Source of the DNA: Virgibacillus proomii
GTDB lineage: Bacteria > Bacillota > Bacilli > Bacillales > Amphibacillaceae
DNA: 64,000 bases
NCBI RefSeq assembly: GCF_900162615.1
Contig: NZ_FUFN01000007.1
Coordinates: 64,901 to 128,900, forward strand
Direction of reading: 5' to 3'
Positions 1-9,097 of this stretch are shown in pieces. The notes under the pieces are model-generated. The model made no database searches, was not told the origin of the DNA, and saw only the letters and a list, made by a program, of their open reading frames with translations. A program made the position numbers and the translations under genes. Position 1 is the first letter of the stretch, and the number at the start of each line of letters is the position of its first letter.

Positions 1-36
1 CTAGTATAGAGCTCACCTTATCTAGTTAATTTATTG

Positions 37-249
37 TTAATGAAAATCTGCACGCAGTCTCCGATGTCTTGCTTCTCGGAGCAAATAAAGATATTTTGCA
101 CGAGAAATTGCTTCCCAATAATGTCCATCCAATGTTGGCTCGACACTTATGGATACGATGGATTGCATATGCTTCCATTCTCTTTCCAGAATTCTAATCG
201 TGTCTAGTAATTCCTCGTCAACATCTTTTTTCTTCATTTTTTTTGCCAT
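37..249 (-). CDS. yaaL: YaaL family protein (DUF2508)
   Basis: Small conserved Firmicutes protein of unknown function, 70 residues, the usual size for the YaaL/DUF2508 family. It is highly charged and predicted helical, with the block WEAISRAKYLYLLREAR near the C-terminal half. It sits 15 bp downstream of recR as the last visible gene of dnaX-yaaK-recR-yaaL, so it is probably cotranscribed with them. Identification rests on sequence and on this very conserved gene order. No catalytic motif is visible and no function is proposed. Confidence 0.88.
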   Translation of the reverse strand: MAKKMKKKDVDEELLDTIRILEREWKHMQSIVSISVEPTLDGHYWEAISRAKYLYLLREARHRRLRADFH

Positions 250-264
250 GTATTCACCTAATTC

Positions 265-861
265 CTACAGATCTCTTCTACCTTCTAATGCCTTCGATAG
301 AGTAACTTCATCTGCATATTCCAAATCCCCGCCAACTGGTAAACCGTGCGCAATTCTAGTTGTCCGAATCCCTGACGGCTTAACAAGACGAGAAATATAC
401 ATCGCTGTTGCTTCCCCTTCAATATTTGGATTAGTAGCTAAAATTAATTCCTCTACTTCCTCATCTTTTAGACGCTGAATTAAAGCAGGAAAATTAATAT
501 CCTCTGGTCCAATACCATCCATTGGCGAAATAGCGCCATGCAACACATGGTATTTCCCCCGGTATTCTTTCATCTTCTCCATTGCAATAACATCTTTAGG
601 ATCTTGAACAACACAAATAATAGATTGATCTCTCGTTGGATCCTGACAAATAGAGCAAGGATCCTGATCCGTAATATGTCCACAAATAGAGCAATGGGTG
701 AGTTCCCGCTTCGCATTTACTAGCGAATTAGCAAAATCTAAAACATCATCCTCTTGCATATTAATTACGAAAAATGCCAGCCGGACCGCTGTTTTAGGTC
801 CGATACCTGGCAATTTAGTAAAACTATCAACCAGTTTAGATATTGGCTCTGGATAATACAT
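265..861 (-). CDS. recR: Recombination mediator protein RecR
   Basis: RecR acts with RecF/RecO to load RecA at single-strand gaps during recombinational repair in the cytoplasm. The 198-residue length is typical. A helix-hairpin-helix lies at about residues 10-25 (KLPGIGPKTAVRLAF), a four-cysteine zinc finger at C57, C60, C69 and C72 (CSICGHITDQDPCSIC), and a Toprim domain at about 80-175. The gene starts 11 bp after the yaaK stop, which indicates one transcription unit with dnaX and yaaK. Nothing is unusual about it. Confidence 0.97.
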   Translation of the reverse strand: MYYPEPISKLVDSFTKLPGIGPKTAVRLAFFVINMQEDDVLDFANSLVNAKRELTHCSICGHITDQDPCSICQDPTRDQSIICVVQDPKDVIAMEKMKEYRGKYHVLHGAISPMDGIGPEDINFPALIQRLKDEEVEELILATNPNIEGEATAMYISRLVKPSGIRTTRIAHGLPVGGDLEYADEVTLSKALEGRRDL

Positions 862-872
862 GTATGTGCCTC

Positions 873-1187
873 CTAGAACATTCCAGGCATATTTAACCCT
901 TTCGTGAATTGTCCCATAGTTTCATTTGTTTTATCATCAATTTGTTTTAATACATCATTTGTTGCTGCTAAAATTAAATCTTGCAGCATTTCCGCATCAT
1001 CAGGATCGATAACTTCTTCCTTAATTTCTACATCTGTTATTTCCTTTTTTCCATTTGCAGTTACCGTCACCATACCTCCACCAGCAGACGCCTGGAATGT
1101 CATTTCATGTAGCTCGTCTTGTGCTTTAAGCATTTTTCTTTGCATTTTCTGCATTTGTTTCATCATATTATTCATATTTCCCTTCAT
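873..1187 (-). CDS. ebfC: YbaB/EbfC nucleoid-associated protein
   Basis: Small DNA-binding nucleoid-associated protein of the YbaB/EbfC (YaaK) family, 104 residues and normally dimeric. The N-terminus is methionine-rich and helical (MNNMMKQMQKMQRKML), followed by the family core around ASAGGGMVTVTANGKKE. It lies between dnaX and recR, as in most bacteria. The 118-bp gap to dnaX upstream contains no recognised gene. A good ribosome binding site (aaggagg) precedes the ATG. The gene is called yaaK in Bacillus. Confidence 0.95.
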   Translation of the reverse strand: MKGNMNNMMKQMQKMQRKMLKAQDELHEMTFQASAGGGMVTVTANGKKEITDVEIKEEVIDPDDAEMLQDLILAATNDVLKQIDDKTNETMGQFTKGLNMPGMF

Positions 1188-1305
1188 GGAAAATACCTCC
1201 TTTTTATTGTTTAGGAAATTATATCCGTTCTACAATGTGGATATTTTTTTGATATTAGCTTTATCTAACTTATGCGCTCGAACGCCTGTGCCTTTGTTCC
1301 TTGTT

Positions 1306-2997
1306 TTAATCATGTATTTCCAATATATTATCACCAAACAGTTTTTTTGCTTCCTCCACAAGTGGATCGTTGTCTTCTTCATGATTAGATGGTGATGACT
1401 TTTCTTGTTTTGTTACATATTCATTTCGCAAATTTTGCCAATCCTTTTCGGGAATTGGAATGATCGTCAATGGCTTTCCCAGTATCGTCGCTAATACAGA
1501 CTCTATCATTTCTCGATTATCTAAAAACAGCGAACAATGAATTTCATATTTAAATGCAACTACAAGTGCTTCATTCGATGCAGCTGCAGGCTTACTATCC
1601 TGAATGGTTGCATGTGCTGGTGCACTAGCTTTTTTTAGATTTGCCAAAAATGTTGCCCAATGGGTATGAACATGCTTTAATGCTGATTTTTCCGCTTGCT
1701 CAAGAACATGTCGAATCCGTTCAAAAGGAATTTTATAACTGTTTTTTGCAGATCTATTAGGCGCTCTTCTAGTTTGATGCTGTGGAGCAGGCTGTGCACT
1801 AACAACAGGGTTCTCCTTAAGCAGTTTTAATTCCTTTTCCAGCTGTCCAAGTTGTGATGTGAGACTGGCGATAGTATCAGAATTTGCCAACGGATCTTCG
1901 CCAGCCTGTTCGTTTGTACTGCTAGCAATGGATAAAATAGCTATTTCAATATATACTTTTGGGCTATTGGTCCACTTTATTTCCTGCTGACACTGATTTA
2001 ACTGTGACATTGCTTCTTGCATCCAGTTACTTGAAATAGTTTTCGCCAACGTTTGAAACTGTTCATCTACCCGGGCTCTTTCCAACAAGCCTTCCAAATC
2101 TGGAGCACTCTTGTAAAGTAACAAATCACGCAGAAAATAAATCATATCATACACGAACCGAGCTGGATCTTTTCCCTTTTGAATCAAGTCATTAAGCTGT
2201 ATCAATGCCTGATGTACATCTTTCTCATACATGCAGCGAATAATATTGGTTAATGCATGTTGTGATACGCCGCCAGTAACAGCTAAAACATCCTCCAATT
2301 CTACCGATTCATTACTATAGGATATAGCCTGATCGAGAATACTTAAAGCATCACGCATGCCACCCTCAGCAGTCAATGCAATTGTATCTAAAGCTTCTTT
2401 TGAAACCGTTATGCCTTCAGCCTCTACGATCGTTTGCATCCGCTTGACCATCGACGAGTTAGAGATAGGCTTAAAATCAAATCGCTGACACCTTGATAAA
2501 ATGGTTAATGGAATCTTGTGCGGCTCTGTTGTTGCTAAGATAAATACAACATGACCCGGCGGCTCCTCCAGCGTTTTCAGCAGTGCATTAAACGCATTTA
2601 CCGATATCATGTGTACCTCATCAATGATGTATACTTTATAAGGAACCTCACTAGAAGCATATTTGACATTATCCCTTATTTCGCGTATATCCTCTACACT
2701 TGTATTTGAAGCGGCATCAATTTCAATCACGTCTGCAACCGAACCATTTTGAATTCCTTTACATGCGGCACATTGATTACAAGGTTCTTTAACAGGGGAA
2801 CGTTCGCAGTTGATCGTTTTAGCAAAAATCTTCGCAGCACTTGTTTTTCCCGTCCCTCTCGGACCAGAGAATAAATAAGCATGCGAAAACTTTTCCTGAA
2901 CGATCGCATTTTGTAATGTTCGGGTAATATGTTCCTGTCCAACCACATCGGCAAAAACCGTTGGACGCCAAACGCGATATAAAGCCTGATAGCTCAT
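1306..2997 (-). CDS. dnaX: DNA polymerase III subunit gamma/tau
   Basis: ATPase subunit of the clamp loader, which places the beta clamp on DNA and organises the replisome. In the 563-residue protein the P-loop GPRGTGKTS lies at about residues 45-53, zinc-binding cysteines at C64, C73, C76 and C79, and Walker B IIDEVH near 124-129. The SRC box (LSRCQRF) follows further along. The C-terminal region after about 370 is a tau-like variable domain. In Bacillus the gene directly follows tadA and scr; here about 3.3 kb of extra DNA separates it from scr. Confidence 0.97.
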   Translation of the reverse strand: MSYQALYRVWRPTVFADVVGQEHITRTLQNAIVQEKFSHAYLFSGPRGTGKTSAAKIFAKTINCERSPVKEPCNQCAACKGIQNGSVADVIEIDAASNTSVEDIREIRDNVKYASSEVPYKVYIIDEVHMISVNAFNALLKTLEEPPGHVVFILATTEPHKIPLTILSRCQRFDFKPISNSSMVKRMQTIVEAEGITVSKEALDTIALTAEGGMRDALSILDQAISYSNESVELEDVLAVTGGVSQHALTNIIRCMYEKDVHQALIQLNDLIQKGKDPARFVYDMIYFLRDLLLYKSAPDLEGLLERARVDEQFQTLAKTISSNWMQEAMSQLNQCQQEIKWTNSPKVYIEIAILSIASSTNEQAGEDPLANSDTIASLTSQLGQLEKELKLLKENPVVSAQPAPQHQTRRAPNRSAKNSYKIPFERIRHVLEQAEKSALKHVHTHWATFLANLKKASAPAHATIQDSKPAAASNEALVVAFKYEIHCSLFLDNREMIESVLATILGKPLTIIPIPEKDWQNLRNEYVTKQEKSSPSNHEEDNDPLVEEAKKLFGDNILEIHD

Positions 2998-3246
2998 GGT
3001 ATGATTCTCCTTTAAAATCTCCCTCTAATTATACTCTATTTAAGGGGTGAATGTGAACCATAGCGATACACAAATAATAAAAAATCAAGTAAAGCCGAGG
3101 CGCAGAAAAATTGTTGACTTCTAAACAAAAGCTAGAAGCGTTCGGTTAATGAGTATAAATGAAGAGCTCTGGGTAAAACAGAAGAATAAGAAGAAGACTA
3201 ATCGCTCTTTGCATGAACTAGACGTTCTACTTTTTTGAAAGCGGTC

Positions 3247-3451
3247 GTTTTTCTTATACAATAAAGTGAAACTTCATTCAGTAGGAGTTTTCTTCCATCT
3301 CCTACTGAATGTTAGTACCTCAGGGGGTATGACCTAAAGGCCCTTGAACCAATCGGGCATTTAGGTGCCGTTTTCTCCATTTTGACCCTTGTATCAACTC
3401 AGATTTTGAAGCAGGAGTCTTACGGCACCTTACATGCGGGATAAAGCCTAA
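3247..3451 (+). repeat. Structured dispersed repeat, copy A (5'-truncated)
   Basis: First of three copies of an interspersed element (others at 3669-3942 and 39546-39809). It contains a hairpin with ATTCAGTAGGAG/CTCCTACTGAAT arms, a second stem CCTAAA..CCC/GGGC.TTTAGG, and an enclosing stem AGGTGCCGT/ACGGCACCT. The first ~20% seen in copies B and C is missing here. Copies A and B fill most of the 1-kb gene-free stretch between dnaX and the carbonic anhydrase gene. I see no other gene there. No terminal repeat or target duplication is obvious. Confidence 0.85.
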
Positions 3452-3668
3452 CGTTTTTTAGTGTAAAAAATTATTTACCAAGTAGAGTAGATAGCTTTCC
3501 CTAAACCGTTAAAAAACAAATGAGAAGAAAAACCATAACATTTATATAGTTTTTCAGCATTACCTGCTGCTATTTTAGAATTTTTCTTTTATAATTAACC
3601 TTATCAGGTTTGTTTAACGAAAAATGAATCTGATGTAAATTTAGTGGATGGGCATGTGAAAGATAATA

Positions 3669-3942
3669 TTAGAAAAACTTGACTTCTCGCCAAGTCTTTA
3701 GCGAAAGCTGTAGTTTTTCTTATACGATAAAGTGAAACTTCATTCAGTAGGAGTTTTCTTCCATTTCCTACTGAATGTTAGTACCTCAGGGGGTATGACC
3801 TAAAGGCCCTTAAACGAATCGGGCATTTAGGTGCCGTTTTCTCCCATTTAGACCTTTTGTATCAACTCAAGATTTTGAAGTGGGAGTCTTACGGCACCTT
3901 ACATGCGGGATAAACCCTAAAATTTTATACTTTCCTATAGTA
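3669..3942 (+). repeat. Structured dispersed repeat, copy B (full length)
   Basis: About 274 bp, closely matching copy A (3247-3451) and copy C (39546-39809). It has five potential helices in order: a hairpin at its start (ACTTG/CAAGT), a short AGC-GAAA-GCT stem with a GNRA-like loop, the ATTCAGTAGG/CCTACTGAAT hairpin, a CCTAAA/TTTAGG stem with CCC/GGG, and a long closing stem (AGGTGCCGT/ACGGCACCT with CTCCCA/TGGGAG). It contains no convincing coding sequence. It may be a non-autonomous mobile element or a structured RNA. Confidence 0.85.
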
Positions 3943-4020
3943 CGAGGAAATAGTTGATGCATATTACTGAACTTTTCAACATCCTCTTAAAATGATCAAA
4001 CTAAGATAAGGAGTTTGCTT

Positions 4021-4584
4021 ATGAGTCTTTTAGAAGATATTCTAACGCATAATCAAGATTTTGTAGAAAAGAAAAAATATGAAAACTACCAAAGCAGTAA
4101 GTTTCCCAACAAACACGTACTTATCCTATCTTGTATGGATACGCGACTTGTCGAGCTTTTGCCCAAGGCAATGAATATAGCCAATGGCGATGCCAAAATT
4201 CTTAAAACAGCTGGTGCACTTGTCTCTCACCCATTTGGTAGTATTATGCGCAGTATTTTAGTAGGGGTTTATGAGCTAGAAGTAGATGAAATCTGTGTCG
4301 TTGGACACCATGATTGTGGAATGGCAAGTGTTAAAGCAGCACAAACATTAGAAAAAATAAAGCAACGGGGGATTCGTCAGGAAACGTTAGACACCCTGCA
4401 ATATTCCGGAGTCGATTTTAACCGATTTTTTAAAAGCTTTGATCGGGTAGAAGATAGTGTGAAGCATAGTGTCTCCACGATCCGTAATCACCCGCTGATG
4501 CCAGATACAGTACCGGTTCACGGTCTTGTGATGGATCCCAATACAGGGAAGCTAGATCTTATTGTAGACGGGTATCAAAAATAA
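4021..4584 (+). CDS. Beta-class carbonic anhydrase
   Basis: Zinc enzyme that interconverts CO2 and bicarbonate in the cytoplasm. The 187-residue protein has the beta-class signature: C38 with the D40-R42 dyad (SCMDTR) and H96/C99 (GHHDCGM) as zinc ligands. An upstream in-frame TTG at 4015 would add two residues, but the aaggag ribosome binding site at 4008-4013 is spaced correctly for the ATG at 4021. It stands alone between the dispersed repeats and an IS1182 element whose left inverted repeat begins 8 bp after its stop codon, so the element inserted just beyond the gene. It resembles Bacillus YvdA. Confidence 0.93.
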   Translation: MSLLEDILTHNQDFVEKKKYENYQSSKFPNKHVLILSCMDTRLVELLPKAMNIANGDAKILKTAGALVSHPFGSIMRSILVGVYELEVDEICVVGHHDCGMASVKAAQTLEKIKQRGIRQETLDTLQYSGVDFNRFFKSFDRVEDSVKHSVSTIRNHPLMPDTVPVHGLVMDPNTGKLDLIVDGYQK

Positions 4585-4620
4585 AAAAGTACGAGGCTGA
4601 GACAAAACCCCACTAAATTA

Positions 4621-4678
4621 AAAAAATAAGCGTGGTACCCACCATCATAAAATGGTGAAGGTACCACGCTTATTTTTT
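4621..4678. terminator. Bidirectional hairpin at the IS1182 left end
   Basis: Perfect 19-bp arms at 4621-4639 and 4660-4678 (beginning AAAAAATAAGCGTGG) enclose a second stem, CACCAT/ATGGTG. The A/T tracts at the outer ends make it a terminator-like structure in both directions. It lies between the inverted repeat and the transposase start, where it could shield the transposase from outside transcription. Confidence 0.7.
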
Positions 4679-4763
4679 GTTTAATATTCTTTTTAAAGTA
4701 AACAAAAAGGACACCATCTGATAAAATTAAAGTACCTACACAATAACTATCGGAGGTGTCCTT

Positions 4764-5990
4764 ATGTTTAAACATTATACCATGAATCAAGTCATTTTAC
4801 CGCTAGATTTAGAAATAAAATTACAAGAAAATGATATCGCCTATGCCGTGAATGATATAGTAGAACAAATTCCAGATGAAGCATTTGCTGATTTCTTACA
4901 TGAAACGGGTTGTCCTGCTTATCATCCACGAATGATGATGAAGATTATTTTGACCTACACGCAATCTGTTTTTTCCGGTAGGAAGATTGAAGCGTTACTC
5001 AAAGATAGTGTGCGTATGATGTGGTTAGCGCAAGGATATGAACCTAGTTATCGCACCATCAATCGTTTTCGTGTGAATGAAGAAAAGAACTATTACGCCA
5101 GTGTTTCGTACAGTTTCGCTGTCAGCTCGTTCACGAAAAACTTATTGAAGAAGAAGCGATTTTTATTGATGGAACCAAAATAGAAGCGAATGCCAATAAG
5201 TTTACGTTTGTATGACGTAAAACGGTTGAAAAATATAGTGCTAATTTGGTAGAAAAATCCAACCAAATATATGATGAAACAGAAGGACAATTTGCGCTCT
5301 CATTTCCAAATCCGACAGATACACGCACGTTCGTTCTATATAAAATCGAGAAAAGTTTCTTTGAGTTACCTAACTATATCGTCGCTGATGCAGGCTATGG
5401 AAGTGAACAAAACTACGAAGATGTCATCGAGAATCGAAAACGTATCCCGCTGATTACGTATAACCAATATCGAAAAGAGAAGAAAAAGAAATACAAGAAT
5501 GACGCTTTTAACGTAGCGAATTGGGAATATCATGAAGAAAACGATTCGGTTACCTGCCCAAATAATAAACAATTAACATTCCGATACCTATCTCATCGAA
5601 CAGATAAATACGGATTTACACGAACATTTAAAGTTTATGAATGTGAAGACTGTTTCGATTGCCCGTTTCGTTCCTTATGTACAAAAGCGAAAGAAGGAAA
5701 TCATCGAAAAGTTTATTATAACGAAAAATGGGAACAACAAAAAGAATATGTAAGACAACAGCTTTCGAATAAAGAAACTGGAGAAATCTACGGAAAACGC
5801 AAAATTGATGTAGAGCCAGTCTACGGATATTTGAAGGCTAATTTGCGTTTCACTCGTTTGTTCGGTCAGGGGCAAAGAGAAAGTAGAAAATGAATTAGGT
5901 TTTGCATTCATGGCGGTGAACTTGAGGAAGTATATCGCTATGAACAGAAGCCAAACAATTGGTATGGAAATAATCCCAAAAAATGGTTCC
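4764..5990 (+). pseudogene. IS1182 transposase, multiply disrupted
   Basis: The N-terminal portion (about 4764-5105) begins MFKHYTMNQVILPLDLEIKL, typical of IS1182 transposases. A frameshift near 5105 moves the reading into a frame encoding EEEAIFIDGTKIEANANKF. That frame is stopped by TGA at 5213-5215 where relatives have Trp. After YDE at about 5275 the sequence jumps to TEGQFALSFPNPTDTRT, so an internal segment, including part of the catalytic region, has been deleted. A further frameshift near 5865 separates the conserved C-terminal KVENELGFAFMAVNLRK. At least four lesions make the gene non-functional. The start has an aggtg ribosome binding site. Confidence 0.9.
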
Positions 5991-6263
5991 AATCATCAAA
6001 AACCGATGATTGGAACCATTTTTATTTATTTTCGGCTAGTTTTGTCCCAGCCTCTTTGCTATTTCGTATTTGCTCATGTCCCAGCCCTATTGCTTACTCC
6101 GATTAATTTAATTGTAAATTTAATATAAAGAGTACTTACATATCTGGGTTGTCCTCAGATCTCTGGAACAGGCAACTTTTCTAATTTCGCACCTATATTT
6201 TAAACCTACATTTTAATGGCGACCTACATGGATACTGTTAAACGAGTGGCAGCTCCATTATCA

Positions 6264-6298
6264 ATTAAAAAACGCTCTAGCCAATTTGACAAGAGCGT
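6264..6298 (-). terminator. Terminator of the SRP RNA transcript
   Basis: Read on the minus strand, the stem ACGCTCT/AGAGCGT (arms 6292-6298 and 6272-6278) is followed by a run of six T. It lies just beyond the mature 3' end of scr, consistent with a longer precursor that is trimmed. The remaining 6055-6263 shows nothing recognisable. Confidence 0.85.
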
Positions 6299-6316
6299 GT
6301 TTATCCTATATGTATA

Positions 6317-6585
6317 CCGTGCACCCATCGTCGATACGGTGACCCTATGCGTTACTCAAGTTCATGACTCGGCTTAGGCTATCCTGCGGCACACAGAAAT
6401 GACCACTTACTGCTGCTTCCTCCCGGACCTGACAGGGTTCGTGGGTTTCTATTGCGCAGGACCTAAACGTCAACACCAATTCCTTGAGGCAGACCATAAA
6501 ATCATCGTACCTCGGATGGGAATTCAGCCTCGCTATAGCGGATTGCGAGTACAGGGCACCGCTACCTCCCCGCTTAGCACGGCAC
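6317..6585 (-). ncRNA. scr: Signal recognition particle RNA (large Bacillus type)
   Basis: About 269 nt on the minus strand. It shows the features of the Bacillus scRNA (4.5S/7SL-like): a 5' domain with GTGCCGTGCTA and GGGGAGGTAGCGGTGCC, then GGTGTTGACGTTTAGGTCC. The universally conserved helix 8 region has TGTCAGGTCCGG and GGAAGCAGCAGTAAG, and the 3' strand ends GGGTGCACGG. It forms the RNA core of SRP with Ffh and HBsu for co-translational targeting. Its place between tadA and dnaX matches Bacillus. End positions are approximate. Confidence 0.96.
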
Positions 6586-6590
6586 TAATC

Positions 6591-6619
6591 ATTATAACGA
6601 TAAAAAAGAGAAAATGCAA
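6591..6619 (-). promoter_or_regulatory. scr promoter
   Basis: On the minus strand, a -10 TATAAT (6591-6596) and a -35 TTGCAT (6614-6619) are 17 bp apart. The predicted transcription start is about 6584, matching the expected 5' end of the SRP RNA. Confidence 0.65.
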
Positions 6620-6882
6620 TAGAAGATCATGGAAAGAATTCGGACTAATTACTAAAAATATCGCACATCTTTTAAACACAAAATATTTTCCTTGGAAATG
6701 GATTCGTATGCTTTGTCTTCTATTATCAGCTTTTATTTGGTAGACACTATACAAAAAAGTTTGGCAAAGGCAAAGTAAAAAAAGGAAACTATAAAATCGA
6801 AGTAATAAAGACAAAAAAAGGCGGTTATGGTGATAGAGTAAAAGGCAAAGGTAAGATTATCCAATAAAAAAGAAGACTGGAT

Positions 6883-7272
6883 ATGGGCTATTTACCAATA
6901 AATCTAGTTCCTTTTAAAACAATGATGGAACTATTTAACCATGACTTATCTGTGTATATTATTGCCAGTAATTTATTAGGAAATATTATTTTAACTTTAC
7001 CTATAGGGGTATTTATTGTTTACAAATGGAAACAGATAAAATTCTTACATCTACTATGTATTGCTTTAGCTGTTCCTATCCTGATTGAATCGATTCAATG
7101 TATTCTTTATTACATTGGATATGGAAGCAGATCCATTGATATAGATGATGTTATATTAAATATGACGGGAATACTCATTGGCTATTACCTATCACGATGG
7201 ACATTCCATCTATATCAAATGAAGAAAGATTCTAAGCAGTCAATTAACTCCACTTTGAAAGAAAGAGGTTAA
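6883..7272 (+). CDS. VanZ-like membrane protein, probably N-terminally truncated
   Basis: 129 residues with about three membrane segments and the VanZ features NLVPFKTM near the start, NLLGNIILTLPIGVF, and SIDIDDVILNMTGILIGY. VanZ-like proteins usually carry one more N-terminal membrane helix before the NLxPFxT motif. Here an in-frame stop lies at 6865-6867, just upstream. No strong ribosome binding site precedes the ATG at 6883. Upstream 6620-6865 holds a short Gly/Lys-rich reading frame ending at 6865 that I do not recognise. The gene may be a fragment. It interrupts the usual tadA-scr adjacency and is in the opposite orientation. Confidence 0.6.
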   Translation: MGYLPINLVPFKTMMELFNHDLSVYIIASNLLGNIILTLPIGVFIVYKWKQIKFLHLLCIALAVPILIESIQCILYYIGYGSRSIDIDDVILNMTGILIGYYLSRWTFHLYQMKKDSKQSINSTLKERG

Positions 7273-7319
7273 CCTTTCTTCTATTATTTAATAAATAAAT
7301 ACTTGATATCCGTCTAAAG

Positions 7320-7361
7320 TTATGGCTACCTCCTTCTTGATCAAGAAGGAGGTAGCCATAA
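7320..7361. repeat. 42-bp perfect palindrome without a loop
   Basis: Two 21-bp arms meet exactly at 7340/7341. The left arm begins TTATGGCTACC and is entirely GGCTACCTCCTTCTTGA-like; the right arm is its exact complement. It lies between the vanZ-like gene and the tadA stop. Neither side has a strong T tract, so it is not a classical terminator, although it could form a terminator stem or a cruciform. Confidence 0.9.
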
Positions 7362-7458
7362 AACGATCTATTAAAAAATTAGAAGGAAGAGGAATACGAA
7401 AATCAGCAGTACTGATATTCACATCTGGTAAATTCCCCTTCTTCCGCCTTTATCCTAA

Positions 7459-7932
7459 CTAGCTTCCCTGCTTTTTCCGTTGCCTAAGATCTTTAAAAAA
7501 GTCCTTCAACAATTTAGCACATTCTATTTCCATTACTCCTGCTGTTACTTCTGCTTGATGATTAAATCGATCATCATCGAGCAAATTGAACAGTGTCCCC
7601 GCACAGCCTGCCTTTGGATCTTTTGCCCCATAGACGACCCGTTTTATACGTGACTGGACAATAGCACCTGCACACATTGGGCATGGCTCTAATGTTACAT
7701 ATAACGTGCAATCTTCTAAACGCCAACTACCAATCTTTTGATTCGCCTGTTGGATGGCGAGCAATTCCGCATGTGCTAACGTGCTTTGGGAAGTCTCCCG
7801 AAGATTATAGGCTCTAGCAATGATTTCATTTTTATATACAATGATAGCTCCGATAGGAACTTCATTTTTTTCAGCAGCTTTTTTTGCCTCTTGAATGGCG
7901 GTCTGCATCATTTTTTCATCAAACAATTTCAT
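7459..7932 (-). CDS. tadA: tRNA adenosine(34) deaminase TadA
   Basis: Converts adenosine to inosine at the wobble position of tRNA-Arg(ACG). The 157-residue protein carries the zinc-binding deaminase motif: HAE at about 54-56 with the catalytic Glu, and PCPMC at about 83-87. A GTG at 7935 could add one Met, but the ATG at 7932 is equally placed and neither start has a strong ribosome binding site. It is the first gene of the tadA-scr-dnaX order on this strand. Called yaaJ in Bacillus. Confidence 0.95.
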   Translation of the reverse strand: MKLFDEKMMQTAIQEAKKAAEKNEVPIGAIIVYKNEIIARAYNLRETSQSTLAHAELLAIQQANQKIGSWRLEDCTLYVTLEPCPMCAGAIVQSRIKRVVYGAKDPKAGCAGTLFNLLDDDRFNHQAEVTAGVMEIECAKLLKDFFKDLRQRKKQGS

Positions 7933-7935
7933 CAC

Positions 7936-8496
7936 AACATTTCATTCGTAGTTTGAAAAATAGAGATTAGGAAATAATTATTAAGAGAACGAAGTATATT
8001 TCCCTTATGAATATAATCATTTTTTAATACTAATGAGAGCAAGCAAATCTTTAAAACAACTATTGCTAAGCTGTCACGCATATTTAAAACATAAAAATTC
8101 TTTCAGCATTAAAATTATGCTAATGTTGATCGAACAAAAAATGACAGATGGGTGATGTATCTTGCTATAGCATCAGTTGAACCTTGGAACATAGACTTTA
8201 GATCCTTAATGGTATGTTACTAGCATATACATTCTAACGAACTATCATACTAGAAACGATAGGATGTTAAGTACTTGTTCAATAAAGAATGTACAACGAA
8301 TAGATTGTGTAAGACGAGGCTATTTCGACGAGCGTAATCCTTAGAGCAGCCACTCAGCAGACGTTGGAGTCTTTGGCACAGATGATTGCTACTAGCAATA
8401 TATTTGTACATCCCATTTGCCGTTTCTTCCCTAAATTTTTTACTCACTACTCAACGAATCGATGTATTATTCTAAGCTAAGAAAGGAGCAAGCGAA
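7936..8496. other. Gene-free interval between tadA and yaaI
   Basis: About 560 bp of AT-rich DNA. A minus-strand reading frame at 8250-8447 lacks a ribosome binding site and does not look like a known protein. The more GC-rich core at about 8310-8390 may be part of a dispersed repeat, but no second copy exists in this window. I see no tRNA. Confidence 0.5.
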
Positions 8497-9030
8497 TTGG
8501 ATTCATCATTAAACCGCACTGCAGTTCTGTTTGTAGATATTATGAATGATTTTAACTTTAATGGTGGGGATAAATTATTAGCTAATACAAAGGAAATACT
8601 TCCCCATCTTATTTCTCTAAGAACCTTTGCCATAGAAAATCTGTTGCCTATCATTTATGTTAATGACCATTATGGCATTTGGCAAGCTAACTTTCAAAAA
8701 ATTATTGATCATTGTTATAACGACCAAAATAAAGAAATTATCACATCCATGCAACCGAGTAATCATGACTTTTTTTTAATTAAACCACAGCACTCTGCTT
8801 TTTTTCAAACTCCTTTACAATCCTTGTTATCCGAATTAGGAAAGGATCATCTAATAATGGCTGGAATTGCTGGCGATATTTGTATTTTATTTACAGCGAA
8901 AGATGCCTATATGTATGGCTATCATATGCATATACCGAAAAACTGTATAGCTTCTGAAGAAAAAGACAGTAATGATTACGCCTTATATTTATTCCATTCT
9001 GTGATGAAAGCAGATATTAAACCAATATAA
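8497..9030 (+). CDS. yaaI: Isochorismatase-family cysteine hydrolase (YaaI)
   Basis: Member of the isochorismatase-like cysteine hydrolase superfamily; substrate unknown. The expected triad is visible in the 177 residues: D14 (FVDIMNDF), K96 (LIKPQHSAF) and C129 (GIAGDICI). Translation starts at TTG 8497, supported by the gaaaggagc ribosome binding site 8 bp upstream. It precedes the sleL-like gene in the same direction, as yaaI and yaaH are neighbours in Bacillus. The transcription unit diverges from tadA. Confidence 0.88.
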   Translation: MDSSLNRTAVLFVDIMNDFNFNGGDKLLANTKEILPHLISLRTFAIENLLPIIYVNDHYGIWQANFQKIIDHCYNDQNKEIITSMQPSNHDFFLIKPQHSAFFQTPLQSLLSELGKDHLIMAGIAGDICILFTAKDAYMYGYHMHIPKNCIASEEKDSNDYALYLFHSVMKADIKPI

Positions 9031-9097
9031 TTAGCATATCCACCCTCTTCTTTTCATAAATTGAAAGTAGCATATTTTATGAAAGGAGGAGACTTTT

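Larger units (their letters stand above)
4593..6054 (+). mobile_element. IS1182-family insertion sequence, decayed
   Basis: The boundaries are 16-bp inverted repeats with one mismatch: gaggctgagacaaaac at 4593-4608 and gttttgtcccagcctc at 6039-6054. The element is about 1.46 kb. It contains one broken transposase gene and two hairpins: a large one next to the left end and a smaller one near 5990-6025 (ATGGTTCCAATCATC and its complement). The transposase has lost an internal segment, which explains the short length, and the element should not be autonomous. It lies between the carbonic anhydrase gene and the SRP RNA. I could not confirm a target-site duplication. Confidence 0.86.

Noticed and set aside
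6399..6743. Plus-strand reading frame with 114 codons
   Set aside because: It is the complement of the SRP RNA plus its flank; the RNA is the real feature.
8250..8447. Minus-strand 65-residue frame
   Set aside because: No ribosome binding site and no recognisable family; could be part of a dispersed repeat, but no second copy is here.
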